This document shows, one piece after another, positions 10,036 through 19,895 of a stretch of DNA of 64,000 nucleotides. The number at the start of each line of letters is the position of its first letter. Position 1 is the stretch's first letter. This DNA is from Burkholderia arboris (GTDB lineage: Bacteria > Pseudomonadota > Gammaproteobacteria > Burkholderiales > Burkholderiaceae). The DNA lies in contig NZ_CABVPX010000013.1 in assembly GCF_902499125.1 (NCBI RefSeq), forward strand, positions 1 through 64,000, written 5' to 3'. A model generated the notes under the pieces. The model did not search any database. It worked only from the letters and a program-made list of their open reading frames with translations, and had not been told where the DNA came from. Made by a program: the position numbers and the translations under genes.

Positions 10036-11100
10036 TCAGGTCGTCGAGTCGATCACCTTGAAGCGCGAGCGCTTCTGCGCGCGGATCACCGACTGGTAGA
10101 CGTCGACGTACTGCTGCGCCATCCGGCGCGACGTGAAGCGCTCCTCGAAGCGCTGCCGCACGCGCGCACGCGGCAGCAGGTGCAGCCGGTTCACGGCAGC
10201 GACCGCGCTGATTTCATCCTCGACGATGAACCCCGACACGCCCTCGTCCAGCACTTCGGGCACCGCGCCGCGATTGAACGCGATCACCGGCGTGCCGCAC
10301 GACATCGCCTCGATCATCACGAGGCCGAACGGCTCCGGCCAGTCGATCGGAAACAGCAGCGCATGCGCGCCCGACAGGAGTTCGGCCTTCTGGTGATCGG
10401 CGATCTCGCCGATGTATTCGACGTGCGGCAACGCGAAGAGCGGCTTGATCTCGCGGTCGAAGTACTCCTGGTCGGCCGCGTCGATCTTCGCGGCGATCCG
10501 GATCGGCAACCCGCACTGGCGCGCGATGCGGATCGCGGTATCGACGCGCTTCTCCGGCGAGATACGGCCGAGGAACGCGAGATAGCGCGGCTCGACCGGC
10601 TGCGGCATGTACAGCGTATCGGGCAGCCCGTGATAGACGGTCGTCAGCCATTTCGCCTGCGGCAGCGGCTGGCGCTGCGAGTTCGAAATCGAGATCACCG
10701 GCGCCGTGTTGAACGTGTCGAACACCGGCTGCTGCTCGGGCAGGTCGAGCCGGCCGTGCAGCGTCGTCACGTAAGGCGTTTCCTGCCGGTTGAAGACCGA
10801 GAACGAGTAGTAGTCCATGTGGAAATGGAGCACGTCGAAATCCTTCGCGCGGCGCGCGACCGTCTCCATCAGCAGCATGTGCGGCGCGACGCGGTCGCGG
10901 ATCGACGAATCGAGCCGCAGCGCGCGCGGCCAGACCGGCTCGAGCTTCGCCCGCGTCGTCGAGTCGCCGCTCGCGAACAGCGTCACATCATGGCCGAGCT
11001 CGACGAGCGCCTCGGTGATGTAGGACACGACGCGCTCGGTGCCGCCATACAGCTTCGGCGGCACGGATTCGGTCAGCGGGGCGATCTGCGCAATTCTCAT
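10036..11100 (-). CDS. Glycosyltransferase family 4
   Basis: A 354-residue GT-B fold glycosyltransferase. The N-terminal domain begins MRIAQIAPLTESVPPKLYGG, typical of GT4 enzymes with a glycine-rich acceptor loop. The C-terminal domain has the nucleotide-sugar-binding motif (WPEPFGLVMIEAMSCGTPVIAF, the E-x7-E signature) and LGRISPEKRVD. The sugar donor and acceptor cannot be told; similar stand-alone enzymes act on cell-surface glycans or small glycosides. CAGGAGACGTGGACC precedes ATG 11100. No other polysaccharide genes flank it. Confidence 0.88.
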   Translation of the reverse strand: MRIAQIAPLTESVPPKLYGGTERVVSYITEALVELGHDVTLFASGDSTTRAKLEPVWPRALRLDSSIRDRVAPHMLLMETVARRAKDFDVLHFHMDYYSFSVFNRQETPYVTTLHGRLDLPEQQPVFDTFNTAPVISISNSQRQPLPQAKWLTTVYHGLPDTLYMPQPVEPRYLAFLGRISPEKRVDTAIRIARQCGLPIRIAAKIDAADQEYFDREIKPLFALPHVEYIGEIADHQKAELLSGAHALLFPIDWPEPFGLVMIEAMSCGTPVIAFNRGAVPEVLDEGVSGFIVEDEISAVAAVNRLHLLPRARVRQRFEERFTSRRMAQQYVDVYQSVIRAQKRSRFKVIDSTT

Positions 11101-11390
11101 GGTCCACGTCTCCTGTGTCCTGTCCGTTGCGGCGCAGCCGGCGGGCGTCCACGCTTTCGCTTTCGCGCCCGCCCCGCGCCCGTGCCGCGCCGGCCGGCAT
11201 GGCGCCAGCCAGATATCTCATTATTATTCGCGATCCCGATGCGCGGAACCGCCGGTCTTGCATTTTTTGGATGTTGTTACAGGCCGGATACATTCGGCCA
11301 GCCCGGCCCGGTGGCCCCGCATCGGGCACAGCCGGGCCGATCCGGCCCCGCCAGGCATCGATCTCCGCCGAACACGCGCCCTTCCCCCCG

Positions 11391-12566
11391 TCAACGCGAC
11401 GGCCACTTCCAGGCCGGCAGGTCACGCGTATCGGCGTCGACGAGCGCGGTCGCACCGAGCTGCTTGTCGAGCACCAGCGATTCGCAGCCGGCCTCGCGCT
11501 CGAGCGTCGCGATGAGCCGCGCCGCGTGCGACACGACGAGTACCTGCGAGCGCTGCGCCGCCTGTGCGATCAGGCGGCCGAGCGCGGGCAGCAGATCCGG
11601 ATGCAGGCTCGTCTCCGGTTCGTTCAGCACCATCAGCGCGGGCGGGCGCGGCGTCAGCAGCGCGGCCGCGAGCAGCAGGTAGCGCAGCGTGCCGTCGGAC
11701 AGTTCGGCCGCCGCCAGCGGCCGCAGCAGCCCCGGCTGTCGCATCAGCACGTCGAAACGGCCGCGTCCGCCCGGATTGTCGATCTCGACCGACGCGCCGG
11801 GAAATGCGTCGTCGATCGCCGCATCGAGCGCCGCCGCGTCGCCGATTTCGCGGATCGTCTGCAGCGCGGCAGCCAGGTCGGCGCCATCGTCCGCGAGCAC
11901 CGGCGTATGGGTGCCGATGTGCGACTGCCGCGCCGGCGCCTGCGCGTCGGTCCGGAAATGGTCGTAGAAGCGCCACGAGCGGATCCGCTCGCGCACCGCG
12001 ATCATCTCGGGCGCACCGGTCGGATCGGCGAACTCGGTCATCATGCTGTCGAAGCTCGCGACCGGCTGCGGAATCGTCTGCCAGTCTCCCGACGCGGTGC
12101 GCGCACGGATCTGCGCGCCCTGCCGGTCGACCAGCAGCGTCGACGGGCGCAGCAGCGCGCCGCCCCAGATGCATTCGCGCTTGACCACCGGGTCGAGCGC
12201 GAACTGCGAATGGCTCGGCACCGGCAGGCCGAGATCGATCGAATAGCCGAAATCGTCGCACGCAAAGCCGAGCTTCAGGCTCACGGGCCCCTTGCGCACC
12301 GTGCCCGTGACCGGCGCATCGCCGGCCAGCATCGCGCGCGAGAAGCGCTCGGGGCCGGCCCACAGCGTCGACGGCAACCCGCCTTCGCGGGCGAGCGACG
12401 GGATCACGCGGCCCTGCGCGGTGTCGGCGAGCAAGCGCAGCGCGCGATACACGCTCGACTTGCCGCTGCCGTTCGGCCCCGTGACGACGTTGAGCGCCGC
12501 GAGCGGCACGATCAGCTCGCGCAGCGAGCGGTAATTGGCGATGGCGAGCGTCTTCAGCGCGGTCAT
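11391..12566 (-). CDS. AAA-family ATPase (RecF/SMC-like, DUF2813/AAA_21 type)
   Basis: A 391-residue ABC-like ATPase of the RecF/SMC group. Walker A is VVTGPNGSGKSSVYRAL; the signature region is ELSDGTLRYLLLAAALL; Walker B is LMVLNEPETSLHPDLLP, with a downstream SHAARL histidine. There is no attached nuclease domain, unlike OLD proteins. The function is unknown; relatives are often described as predicted ATPases. The long open frame reaches 12713, inside the mechanosensitive-channel gene, but ATG 12566 gives the family N-terminus MTALKTLAIANYRSL. It follows the MscS gene by 37 bp on the same strand. Confidence 0.82.
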   Translation of the reverse strand: MTALKTLAIANYRSLRELIVPLAALNVVTGPNGSGKSSVYRALRLLADTAQGRVIPSLAREGGLPSTLWAGPERFSRAMLAGDAPVTGTVRKGPVSLKLGFACDDFGYSIDLGLPVPSHSQFALDPVVKRECIWGGALLRPSTLLVDRQGAQIRARTASGDWQTIPQPVASFDSMMTEFADPTGAPEMIAVRERIRSWRFYDHFRTDAQAPARQSHIGTHTPVLADDGADLAAALQTIREIGDAAALDAAIDDAFPGASVEIDNPGGRGRFDVLMRQPGLLRPLAAAELSDGTLRYLLLAAALLTPRPPALMVLNEPETSLHPDLLPALGRLIAQAAQRSQVLVVSHAARLIATLEREAGCESLVLDKQLGATALVDADTRDLPAWKWPSR

Positions 12567-12603
12567 GGGAACGGGAAAAACGGAAAAAGGCACCGGGCCG
12601 CGC

Positions 12604-13776
12604 CTAGCGGCCTTCGGCGGCCTGCGGATCGGCTGCGGTATGGGCCGCCGTGCTGGCGGCGGGCGCCCGCGCATGCGGCCGTTCGGGATTCGGCGCGTCC
12701 GGCGCCGATTCATGCGGATACAGCTCCATCCGGCTGCGCGGCAGGCATTGCGGATAGCGGTCCTGCAGGTACGCGATCAACCCTTCGCGCACGCGGCAGC
12801 GCAAATCCCAGCACGACGGCGAATCGGCCGCGCTGACGAGCGCGCGCAACTGCATCGTGCGCTCGGTCGCGTCGGTCACCTGCAACACCTGCACACGGCC
12901 GTCCCACTCGGGCGCCGCATGGACGAGCCGCGCGAGCTCCTCGCGCAGCGGCGCGAGCGGCGTGCGGTAGTCGACCGACAGGTAGACGGTGCCGATGATC
13001 TCCGAGCTACTGCGCGTCCAGTTCGTGAACGGGTTCTCGATGATCCACTGCAGCGGCACGACGAGGCGCCGCTGGTCCCACAGCCGTACCGACACGAACG
13101 AGCCGGTGATTTCCTCGATGCGCCCCCACTCTCCCTGGATCACGACCACGTCGTCGAGCCGGATCGGCTGCGTGAGCGCGATCTGCAACCCGGCGATCAG
13201 GTTGCCGAGCACCGGCCGCGCGGCGATACCGGCAACCAGCCCCGCGACGCCGGCCGACGCCAGCAGGCTCGCGCCGACCTGGCGCACGTTCGGGAACGTC
13301 ATCAGCGCCGCGCCGGTGCCGATGATCACGATCAGCACCATCACGGTCCGCACGAGCACCCTGGCCTGCGTATGGATGCGTCGCGCCTGCAGGTTGTCGG
13401 CCGTATCGATCGGATGGGCCTGGATGATCGCGTCGCCGACGCCGGCCGCGAGCCGCACCAGCAGCCACGTGAGCGACACGATCGAGCCGACCGCGGCCGC
13501 GGTGCGCATGCCGCGCACGAACGACATGCCGTCGTCCGCCTGGACCCACAGGAATTCGAGCGCCAGCAGTGCGATCACGACGAGCGACGGCTTGTCGATG
13601 TAGCGCAGGATCGCGCTCATCAGCGGATACGGCTGCGCGATGCGCTTGACGATGCGTGCGCCGAGACGGTGCACGACCGTGACGACCAGCATGACGATGA
13701 CCGACACGGCCAGCGTGCCGAGCCACGAATGCAGCGGCGCATCGGCGATGCGCTGCAGTTCCTCGATTGAAATCAT
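12604..13776 (-). CDS. Mechanosensitive ion channel protein, MscS family
   Basis: A 390-residue inner-membrane channel thought to open under membrane tension. Four hydrophobic segments lie in the first half (about 18-38, 60-80, 95-112, 143-165), the last followed by the pore-lining Gly/Ala-rich helix (LLASAGVAGLVAGIAARPVLGNLIAG is the region) and the beta domain with TQPIRLDDVVVIQGEWGRIEEIT, a strong MscS signature. The C-terminal about 40 residues are a disordered Pro/Ala-rich tail. It is upstream of the AAA ATPase gene and may share its transcript. Confidence 0.92.
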   Translation of the reverse strand: MISIEELQRIADAPLHSWLGTLAVSVIVMLVVTVVHRLGARIVKRIAQPYPLMSAILRYIDKPSLVVIALLALEFLWVQADDGMSFVRGMRTAAAVGSIVSLTWLLVRLAAGVGDAIIQAHPIDTADNLQARRIHTQARVLVRTVMVLIVIIGTGAALMTFPNVRQVGASLLASAGVAGLVAGIAARPVLGNLIAGLQIALTQPIRLDDVVVIQGEWGRIEEITGSFVSVRLWDQRRLVVPLQWIIENPFTNWTRSSSEIIGTVYLSVDYRTPLAPLREELARLVHAAPEWDGRVQVLQVTDATERTMQLRALVSAADSPSCWDLRCRVREGLIAYLQDRYPQCLPRSRMELYPHESAPDAPNPERPHARAPAASTAAHTAADPQAAEGR

Positions 13777-13865
13777 CGGCGCCCTTGGGTGATGAGGCGC
13801 GCGCGCCTCGTCCTGGATGCGTCGGCGACGCCCGGGCCGCGTACGTCCCCGGACACGGCGTCAGA

Positions 13866-14222
13866 TCAGTTGCCGCTCCTGCACGGAAACGCCTTGCCGA
13901 GACCGAGCGACACCGCGGTGCTCGCGTTGTAGTCGGCCAGCTTCGGATTTTCCGCGATGTACTTGCGCACCGCGTCGGTCATCTGCTGCGCCCGGATGTC
14001 GGGCGGCAGGCAGAAATACTGGCCGACGCGCGGCCCCGTGGTGCCGCCGATCGCGTCGATCGTGTTGTAGACGCCGTCGGCGGCGCCTTCGATATAGGCC
14101 GCGCACGACGCCCGCGACTTGACGTCCGTCTTCGCGCACAGCCGGTCGAGATCCGCGCCCGTGAAAGCCGCCGCCGACAACGGTACGGCAAACGCCGCGG
14201 CACAAAACATTGCGCGCAACAT
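13866..14222 (-). CDS. Rap1a/Tai-like exported protein
   Basis: A 118-residue protein with a signal peptide (MLRAMFCAAAFAVPLSAAA). The mature part has the Rap1a/Tai pattern: Cys near DLDRLCAK, then SCAAYIEGAADG, a FCLPPDI turn, and a helical end with AVRKYIAENPKLADYNAS and a terminal FPC, so four cysteines that can pair. Serratia Rap1a and Tai proteins protect against type VI effectors, but many relatives have no known link. No type VI genes are visible here, so an immunity role is unproven. ATG 14222 is chosen because the longer frame has no signal peptide. Confidence 0.75.
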   Translation of the reverse strand: MLRAMFCAAAFAVPLSAAAFTGADLDRLCAKTDVKSRASCAAYIEGAADGVYNTIDAIGGTTGPRVGQYFCLPPDIRAQQMTDAVRKYIAENPKLADYNASTAVSLGLGKAFPCRSGN

Positions 14223-14342
14223 GGTGTTCCTTATGTCAATGCGGCCCGAGACCGCCTGCTGCCTTGGCCGGCGCGGCGCCGGGCACCCTGCTCCGGCCGG
14301 AATCCGGCCGGGCGGGCGTACCGTCCGCCGCACCGAAAACCG

Positions 14343-15053
14343 TCATTTTGCACTCTTTTGCGCATCTGCCGGCGCCGATCCGCCGACGCGCTCCGTCCGC
14401 TTGCTCAGGATGTCGATCGCGTCCGGCGCCTTGTAGTGCTTCGCGAACTCGAGCGCGGTGATGCCGAGCTGGTTCTTCACCTGCGGATCGGCACCCTGGT
14501 CGAGCAGCAGGTTGACCGTCGATGCATGGTTGCCGCGCGCGGCCATCATCAGCGGGGTCGTGCCGTTCGGCGATGCGGTGTCGATGTACGCGTCGTGATC
14601 GAGCAGCAGCTTGACGACCGCGTCCTGGCCGTTGGTCGCCGCGTAGTGCAGCGGCGCCCAGCCCTTCTTGCTGACTTCCGCGCCCTTGTCGATCAGCAGC
14701 TTCGCGAGGGCGAGATCGCCGTTCAGCGACGCGAGCATCAGCGCGTTCTCGCCGGCCTTGTCTTCCTTCTCGAGGTCGACGTTCGGCGTCGTCGCGATCG
14801 CGGCCGCGACCTTGTCCGACTTCTCGCGAGCGGCGATCACCAGGATCGGGTCGCCGTTCGGCGCGAGCGTGTTCGGGTCGAGCTTACCGCTCTTGAGCTG
14901 CTTGCCGATGTCGGCGATGTCGTCGAACTTGACGGCCTTGACGATCGCGTCGAGCGACTCGGCGTGCGCGCCGGCGGCGGCGAACAGGCCGCTCGCGACC
15001 AGCGCGGCGGCGGCGAGTGCACGTTTGGACAGATGATTGGTCGGCTTCGTCAT
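14343..15053 (-). CDS. Exported ankyrin-repeat protein
   Basis: A 236-residue protein with a signal peptide (cleavage near AGAHA-ES, residue 31) and about four or five ankyrin repeats from residue 65 onwards, for example GENALMLASLNGDLALAKLL, APLHYAATNGQDAVVKLLLD and TPLMMAARGNHASTVNLLLD. Ankyrin repeats mediate protein binding; being exported, it probably acts in the periplasm. The gene lies 120 bp upstream of the Rap1a-like gene and 45 bp after tatD, all leftward. The partner is unknown. Confidence 0.88.
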   Translation of the reverse strand: MTKPTNHLSKRALAAAALVASGLFAAAGAHAESLDAIVKAVKFDDIADIGKQLKSGKLDPNTLAPNGDPILVIAAREKSDKVAAAIATTPNVDLEKEDKAGENALMLASLNGDLALAKLLIDKGAEVSKKGWAPLHYAATNGQDAVVKLLLDHDAYIDTASPNGTTPLMMAARGNHASTVNLLLDQGADPQVKNQLGITALEFAKHYKAPDAIDILSKRTERVGGSAPADAQKSAK

Positions 15054-15098
15054 TGTTGTGGGCTCCTTCCCTGGGTTGTATCGGCTGCGCGCACGTCG

Positions 15099-15878
15099 TT
15101 AGCGGGCGATCTTGAACAGCCGGAAAAAGTTCTGCGTCGTCGCATCGGCGAGCGCCTCGACGGCGATCCCGCGCTCGGATGCGATAAAGCGTCCGACATG
15201 GCTGACGTACGCAGGTTCATTCGGCTTGCCGCGATACGGCACCGGCGCGAGGTACGGCGAGTCGGTTTCGATCAGCAGCCGGTCGAGCGGCACGCGCCGC
15301 GCGACGTCCTGCACGTCGGTCGCACTCTTGAACGTGACGATGCCCGACAGCGAGATATGGAAGTTCTGTGCGAGCGCCTGCTCGGCGACGGACCACGGCT
15401 CGGTGAAGCAATGCATCACGCCGCCCGGCACGTCCGCACGCTCCTCGGCCATGATCCGCAACGTGTCTTCCGACGACGAACGCGTGTGGACGATCAGCGG
15501 CTTCATCGTCGCGGTCGCCGCGCGGATGTGCGTGCGAAAGCGTTCGCGCTGCCATTCCATGTCGGCGATCGAGCGGCCTTCGAGGCGGTAGTAGTCGAGG
15601 CCCGTCTCGCCGATCGCGACGACCTTCGGGTGCGCGGCCAGCTCGACGAGCTCCGCGAGCGTCGGCTCGCGCGCGTCCTCGTGATCGGGATGCACGCCGA
15701 CCGACGCGTAGACGTTTTCGTGCGCGTCCGCGATCGCAAGCACGTCGGGCAGCGTCTCGAAATCGACCGACACGCACAGCGCGTGCGTGACGTCATGCTC
15801 GCGCATGTTCTCGAGAACGGCCGGCAGGCGGTCGGCCAGGCCCTTGAAATTGATGTGGCAGTGAGAGTCGACGAACAT
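15099..15878 (-). CDS. TatD-family metal-dependent hydrolase
   Basis: A 259-residue TIM-barrel hydrolase of the TatD/YcfH family, generally regarded as 3'-5' exonucleases or deoxyribonucleases. Metal ligands are seen in MFVDSHCHINF, in GVHPDH, in AIGETGLDYY, in VHTRSSSED and VMHCFTE, and in LLIETDSPYLAP. The longer frame starts at 15998, but ATG 15878 yields the canonical MFVDSHCH beginning. In many proteobacteria this gene follows holB, as here, within an mltG-tmk-holB-tatD block. Confidence 0.93.
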   Translation of the reverse strand: MFVDSHCHINFKGLADRLPAVLENMREHDVTHALCVSVDFETLPDVLAIADAHENVYASVGVHPDHEDAREPTLAELVELAAHPKVVAIGETGLDYYRLEGRSIADMEWQRERFRTHIRAATATMKPLIVHTRSSSEDTLRIMAEERADVPGGVMHCFTEPWSVAEQALAQNFHISLSGIVTFKSATDVQDVARRVPLDRLLIETDSPYLAPVPYRGKPNEPAYVSHVGRFIASERGIAVEALADATTQNFFRLFKIAR

Positions 15879-16019
15879 CGTGTTTCCTGAATACGTAAGA
15901 CGGGCGCCCATGCGCTCGCCGGCATGCGGCAACGGGCGGCGTTCGCGGGCCGGCAAGCCCGGCGCGCGTCGCCATGCGATCCGCGCATCGTTTCCCAACC
16001 CGATGGAAACGATGCCGGA

Positions 16020-17048
16020 TCAAGCAAACATTTCCCGATATCCGAGAAACAATTCCTCGAATACGAGCCGCGCGTTGAGCGGATGGTTCTCGACCGTCCG
16101 CTGCCGCGTCACGGCTTTCATGAAGCGCGCGAACGCGTTGGCATCGACCGATTCCGCGCAGCGCGCAAGGGCTGCCGCGTGCATCGGGAAGTAGCGCGGC
16201 GCGCCCGCCATCCGCTGCGCGAGCAGATCGTACAGCCAGCGCTGCAGCCAGCCGAGCACCAGCGGCACCGGCAGCTTCTGCAGCGTCTCGCCGCACGCGA
16301 ACGGATCGCATGCCGCACCGGCCGCGAGCTGCCCGAGCGTGTAGTCGCGCAGCGGGCGGTTCTCGTCGCTCGCGAGCGCCAGCGCGGCGAGCGGCGCGCC
16401 GCCGGCTTCGGCAAGCAGCGCGCTCGCGTGGTCGACGCCCTGCGCTGCAAGCCATGCCTCGGCCGCGTCGGGCGCCGGCACCGTCATCGGCCACTGCCGG
16501 CAGCGGCTGATGATCGTCGGCAACAGGCGGTCGATGCGCGCCGACACGAGCAGGAACACGACGCCGGACGGCGGCTCCTCCAGCGTTTTCAGCAACGCGT
16601 TCGACGCGGCGACGTTGAGCGCCTCGGCCGGATACAGCACGACGACGCGCAAGCCGCCGCGATGCGAGCCGACCCCGCAGAAGTCGAGCAGCGCGCGCAC
16701 CTGCTCGATCTTGATTTCCTTGCTCGGCGCACGGGTCTTCTTGCCGCCTTCGTCCGCCTCGGCCGGCTTCGCGTCGTCCGCGGCGCCCGGCGCTTCGCCG
16801 GCCAGCGCCTCGGGCAGCACGATCCGGTAGTCCGGGTGGTTGCCCTGCGAGAACCAGTTGCAGGCCGCGCAGGTCCCGCACGGCTCGCCGTTCGGCTGCG
16901 GCGATTCGCACAGGAAACCCTGTGCGAGATGCTGCGCGAACTGCAGCTTGCCGATCCCGGCCTGACCGTGCAGCAGCAGCGCATGCGGCCATTGCGCGCG
17001 CAGTTGCTGCAGGCGGTTCCAGTCGTCGGTCTGCCACGGATAGATCAT
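16020..17048 (-). CDS. holB: DNA polymerase III subunit delta prime
   Basis: A 342-residue clamp-loader subunit, part of the complex that loads the beta clamp on DNA. It shows LLHGQAGIGKLQFA (P-loop-like), a zinc-binding cysteine cluster (CESPQPNGEPCGTCAAC), ALNVAASNALLKTLEEPP and the SRC motif (IISRCRQW) typical of this family. An acidic/Lys-rich insert at about residues 80-105 separates the zinc module from the core. It begins 19 bp after tmk ends and is co-directional with mltG and tmk. Confidence 0.95.
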   Translation of the reverse strand: MIYPWQTDDWNRLQQLRAQWPHALLLHGQAGIGKLQFAQHLAQGFLCESPQPNGEPCGTCAACNWFSQGNHPDYRIVLPEALAGEAPGAADDAKPAEADEGGKKTRAPSKEIKIEQVRALLDFCGVGSHRGGLRVVVLYPAEALNVAASNALLKTLEEPPSGVVFLLVSARIDRLLPTIISRCRQWPMTVPAPDAAEAWLAAQGVDHASALLAEAGGAPLAALALASDENRPLRDYTLGQLAAGAACDPFACGETLQKLPVPLVLGWLQRWLYDLLAQRMAGAPRYFPMHAAALARCAESVDANAFARFMKAVTRQRTVENHPLNARLVFEELFLGYREMFA

Positions 17049-17067
17049 CTGGTGCGTTCCTTGCGGG

Positions 17068-17688
17068 TTACAGCGCGGCGAGCACGCGTTCGAGCTGCTG
17101 GCGGATCTCGGGAATCGACTGCGTCGCGTCGACGATCGCGAAACGGTGCGGCGCCTCTTCCGCGCGTCGCAGGTATTCGCCGCGCGTGCGGTTGAAAAAC
17201 GCGTCGGATTCGCTTTCGAACTTGTCGGGCATGCGCGCGGCGCCGCGGCGCTCGCTCGCGATCTGCGGCGCGACGTCGAACAGCACCGTGAGGTCGGGCT
17301 GGAACCCGCCCTGCACCCAGCGCTCGAGCGTCTCGAGCTTGTCGCGCGGCAGCCCGCGGCCGCCGCCCTGGTACGCGAACGTCGCGTCGGTGAAGCGGTC
17401 GGACACGACCCAGTCGCCGCGCGCGAGCGCCGGCTCGATCACGAGCGCGAGGTGCTCGCGGCGCGCGGCGAACATCAGCAGCGCTTCCGTCTCGAGATCC
17501 ATCGGCTGGTTCAGCAGGATTTCGCGCAGTTTCTCGCCGAGCTGCGTGCCGCCCGGCTCGCGGGTGACGACGACCTGCCGTCCGGCGGCGGCCAGCTTGC
17601 CCTGGAGCCGTTCGCAGAACCATTGCAGGTGGGTGGTCTTCCCCGCCCCGTCGATGCCTTCGAACGTAATGAATTTACCGCTCGCCAT
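17068..17688 (-). CDS. tmk: Thymidylate kinase
   Basis: A 206-residue enzyme phosphorylating dTMP to dTDP. Walker A is [16 protein letters not shown], the DR-containing motif is [19 protein letters not shown], and the REPGGT dTMP-binding loop is present. The frame is open far upstream, but ATG 17688 shares its A with the mltG stop codon (TAATG), the expected coupled start, and gives the family N-terminus [11 protein letters not shown]. Confidence 0.96.
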   Translation of the reverse strand: MASGKFITFEGIDGAGKTTHLQWFCERLQGKLAAAGRQVVVTREPGGTQLGEKLREILLNQPMDLETEALLMFAARREHLALVIEPALARGDWVVSDRFTDATFAYQGGGRGLPRDKLETLERWVQGGFQPDLTVLFDVAPQIASERRGAARMPDKFESESDAFFNRTRGEYLRRAEEAPHRFAIVDATQSIPEIRQQLERVLAAL

Positions 17689-18707
17689 TATTGACCTCGT
17701 ATGTACTTGTCCACGGCCTTGTTGTGATCGCCCAGCGTGTCCGAGAACACGCTCGTACCGTCGCCCTTCGCGACGAAATAGAGCGCGCTCGTCGATGCCG
17801 GATTGATCGCCGCCTGCAGCGCGGCTACGCCCGGCAACGCGATCGGCGTCGGCGGCAAGCCGCGTCTTGTGTAGGTATTGTAAGGAGTGTCGGCCTGCAG
17901 ATCGCGCTTGCGCAGGCGGCCGTCGTACGCGTCGCCGAGCCCGTAGATCACCGACGGATCGGTCTGCAGCGGCATGCCGACGCGCAACCGGTTCACGAAC
18001 ACGGCCGCGACGAACGCGCGGTCGGCCGCGTGGCCCGTTTCCTTCTCGACGATCGACGCAATCGTCAGCGCTTCGTAAGGTGACTTGTACGGCAGCCCCG
18101 GTACGCGGGCGGCCCACGCCTCGTCGAGACGCGTCTGCATCAGGTGGTACGCGCGCCGGTAGATGTTCAGGTCGCTCGTGCCCTTGTCGAACAGGTAGGT
18201 ATCGGGGAAGAACAGCCCCTCGCCGCTGCCGCGCTGCACGGCGCTGTCCGGTGCGCCGATCGCACGCAGCAGCTCGGCGTCGCTCATGCCGGCGGTCGAG
18301 TGCGCCAGGTCGGGGTTCGCATCGAGTTCCGCGCGCATCCGTTTGAAGGTCCAGCCTTCGATGACGGTCGCGACGTACTCGTTCACGTCGCCGCGCGCGA
18401 TCTTCTGCAGCACCTCGTAAGGCGTGATGCCGGTCTTGAACTCGTAGTTGCCGGACTTGAGCCGGCTCGACAGCCCGAGCACGCGCGTCATCGCGACGAA
18501 CCCGAACGGCTCGACCGGCACGCCGCCACGCTTGAGCTGCAGCGCGACGCTCTTCACGGTGCTGCGCGGCTTGATCGTGACGTCGAGCGATGCCGAGCCC
18601 AGCAGCAACGGCCGGGTCGCCCAGTAATACCCGCCGCCCGCGCCGGCAGCGGCCACAACGACGGCCAGCGCCACGATCGTCGCGGCGCATTTCTTCAGTA
18701 GGGACAT
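17688..18707 (-). CDS. mltG: Endolytic murein transglycosylase MltG (YceG-like)
   Basis: A 339-residue inner-membrane enzyme that cuts nascent glycan strands and so ends peptidoglycan polymerisation. One membrane anchor lies at residues about 7-29 ([20 protein letters not shown]). The YceG domain follows with the catalytic glutamate Glu221 in [12 protein letters not shown], the [11 protein letters not shown] block and [10 protein letters not shown] near the C-terminus. ATG 18707 is chosen from the longer frame because the membrane anchor starts right after it. The stop codon overlaps the tmk start. Confidence 0.95.
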   Translation of the reverse strand: MSLLKKCAATIVALAVVVAAAGAGGGYYWATRPLLLGSASLDVTIKPRSTVKSVALQLKRGGVPVEPFGFVAMTRVLGLSSRLKSGNYEFKTGITPYEVLQKIARGDVNEYVATVIEGWTFKRMRAELDANPDLAHSTAGMSDAELLRAIGAPDSAVQRGSGEGLFFPDTYLFDKGTSDLNIYRRAYHLMQTRLDEAWAARVPGLPYKSPYEALTIASIVEKETGHAADRAFVAAVFVNRLRVGMPLQTDPSVIYGLGDAYDGRLRKRDLQADTPYNTYTRRGLPPTPIALPGVAALQAAINPASTSALYFVAKGDGTSVFSDTLGDHNKAVDKYIRGQ

Positions 18708-18784
18708 GGAAACGTGACTCAGGTAAGACCCATATAATACTTGCTCGCCTCCGTCAAAGTCAGGGTTGACTGTTCCCTCATTCC
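18708..18784. promoter_or_regulatory. Divergent promoter region between mltG and ygfZ
   Basis: This 77-bp gap contains a TATAAT box at 18733-18738 suitable for ygfZ. On the other strand, TTGACG lies upstream of an overlapping TATTAT/TATATG stretch that could serve mltG. The two -10 regions coincide, so the promoters may compete. Spacings are not ideal for either. Confidence 0.4.
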
Positions 18785-19819
18785 ATGAGCACACCGTTCG
18801 CTTCACCGGCTGCCCAGGCCGCATCTGCCTCGCTCCCCGTTTTCCCCCGCCCGTCCGCCGCCGATTTCGATGCCCCGGGCGCCTGCATGCCGCTGCCGCA
18901 GTTCGGCGTGATCGACGTGGCCGGCGACGACGCCGCGACGTTCCTGCACAGCCAGCTGACCAACGACATCGAGCATCTCGACGCCGCGAGCGCGCGGCTG
19001 TCCGGCTATTGCTCGCCGAAGGGGCGCCTCCTCGGCTCGTTCCTCACGTGGCGCGCCGGTCACGGCGTGCGCCTGCTCGTGTCGAAGGACGTGCAGCCGG
19101 CCGTGCAGAAGCGGCTGTCGATGTTCGTGCTGCGTGCGAAGGCGAAGCTCACCGACGCGAGCGACACGCTCGCGGTCGCCGGCTTCGCGGGTGACGTGCG
19201 CGACGCGCTGTCGGGCATCTTCGATGCGCTGCCGGACGGCGTGCACGTGAAGGTCGACGGCCCGGCCGGCGCGCTGATCCGCGTGCCCGACGCGGCCGGC
19301 CGCAAGCGCTATCTGTGGATCGGCCCGCGCGCGGAAGTCGAAGCGCGCCTCGCGGCGCTCGCCGGCACGCTGCCGGTGGTGTCGCCGGCCGTGTGGGACT
19401 GGCTCGACGTGCGCGCGGGCGAGCCGCGCATCACGCAGCCGGCCGTCGAGCAGTTCGTGCCGCAGATGGTCAACTTCGACGTGATCGGCGCCGTTAACTT
19501 CAGGAAGGGGTGCTACCCGGGCCAGGAAATCGTCGCACGCAGCCAGTACCGCGGCACGATCAAGCGCCGCACCGCGCTCGCGCACGTCGCCGGCGAGCTC
19601 GATACCGTGCATGCCGGCGTCGAGCTGTTCCACAGCGACGACCCGGGCCAGCCGTGCGGGATGATCGTCAACGCGGCGGCCGCGCCTGCGGGCGGCGTCG
19701 ACGCGCTCGTCGAGATCAAGCTCGCCGCACTCGACAACGGCACGGTGCACCTCGGTTCGGCCGACGGCCCGGTGCTTGCATTCGACGCACTGCCGTACGC
19801 ATGGCCGACGGAAGTGTGA
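18785..19819 (+). CDS. ygfZ: Folate-binding protein YgfZ
   Basis: A 344-residue tetrahydrofolate-binding protein of the GcvT-like family, which helps assemble or repair iron-sulfur enzymes. The defining motif KGCYPGQE lies at residues 241-248, with its conserved cysteine (243). The N-terminal aminomethyltransferase-like part includes FGVIDVAGDDAATFLHSQLTND, and RGTIKRRTALAHV follows the motif. It is divergent from mltG. A long hairpin lies 17 bp past the stop. Confidence 0.94.
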   Translation: MSTPFASPAAQAASASLPVFPRPSAADFDAPGACMPLPQFGVIDVAGDDAATFLHSQLTNDIEHLDAASARLSGYCSPKGRLLGSFLTWRAGHGVRLLVSKDVQPAVQKRLSMFVLRAKAKLTDASDTLAVAGFAGDVRDALSGIFDALPDGVHVKVDGPAGALIRVPDAAGRKRYLWIGPRAEVEARLAALAGTLPVVSPAVWDWLDVRAGEPRITQPAVEQFVPQMVNFDVIGAVNFRKGCYPGQEIVARSQYRGTIKRRTALAHVAGELDTVHAGVELFHSDDPGQPCGMIVNAAAAPAGGVDALVEIKLAALDNGTVHLGSADGPVLAFDALPYAWPTEV

Positions 19820-19835
19820 CGCACTGACAACCTGT

Positions 19836-19871
19836 TCGGGCGCCGGCTCGCGAGTCGCAGCCGGCGCCCGA
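19836..19871 (+). terminator. Strong hairpin after ygfZ, weak terminator or attenuator
   Basis: A perfect 13-bp inverted repeat (19836-19848 with 19859-19871) is followed only by TGTTT. It sits 24 bp before the next start codon, so it could partly uncouple ygfZ from the NRDE gene. Confidence 0.5.
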
Positions 19872-19895
19872 TGTTTCCTGCGAGAGATTCGCCCG

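Noticed and set aside
13866..14222. Type VI secretion immunity gene
   Set aside because: The domain resembles Rap1a/Tai, but no effector or type VI genes are nearby, so only the fold is reported.
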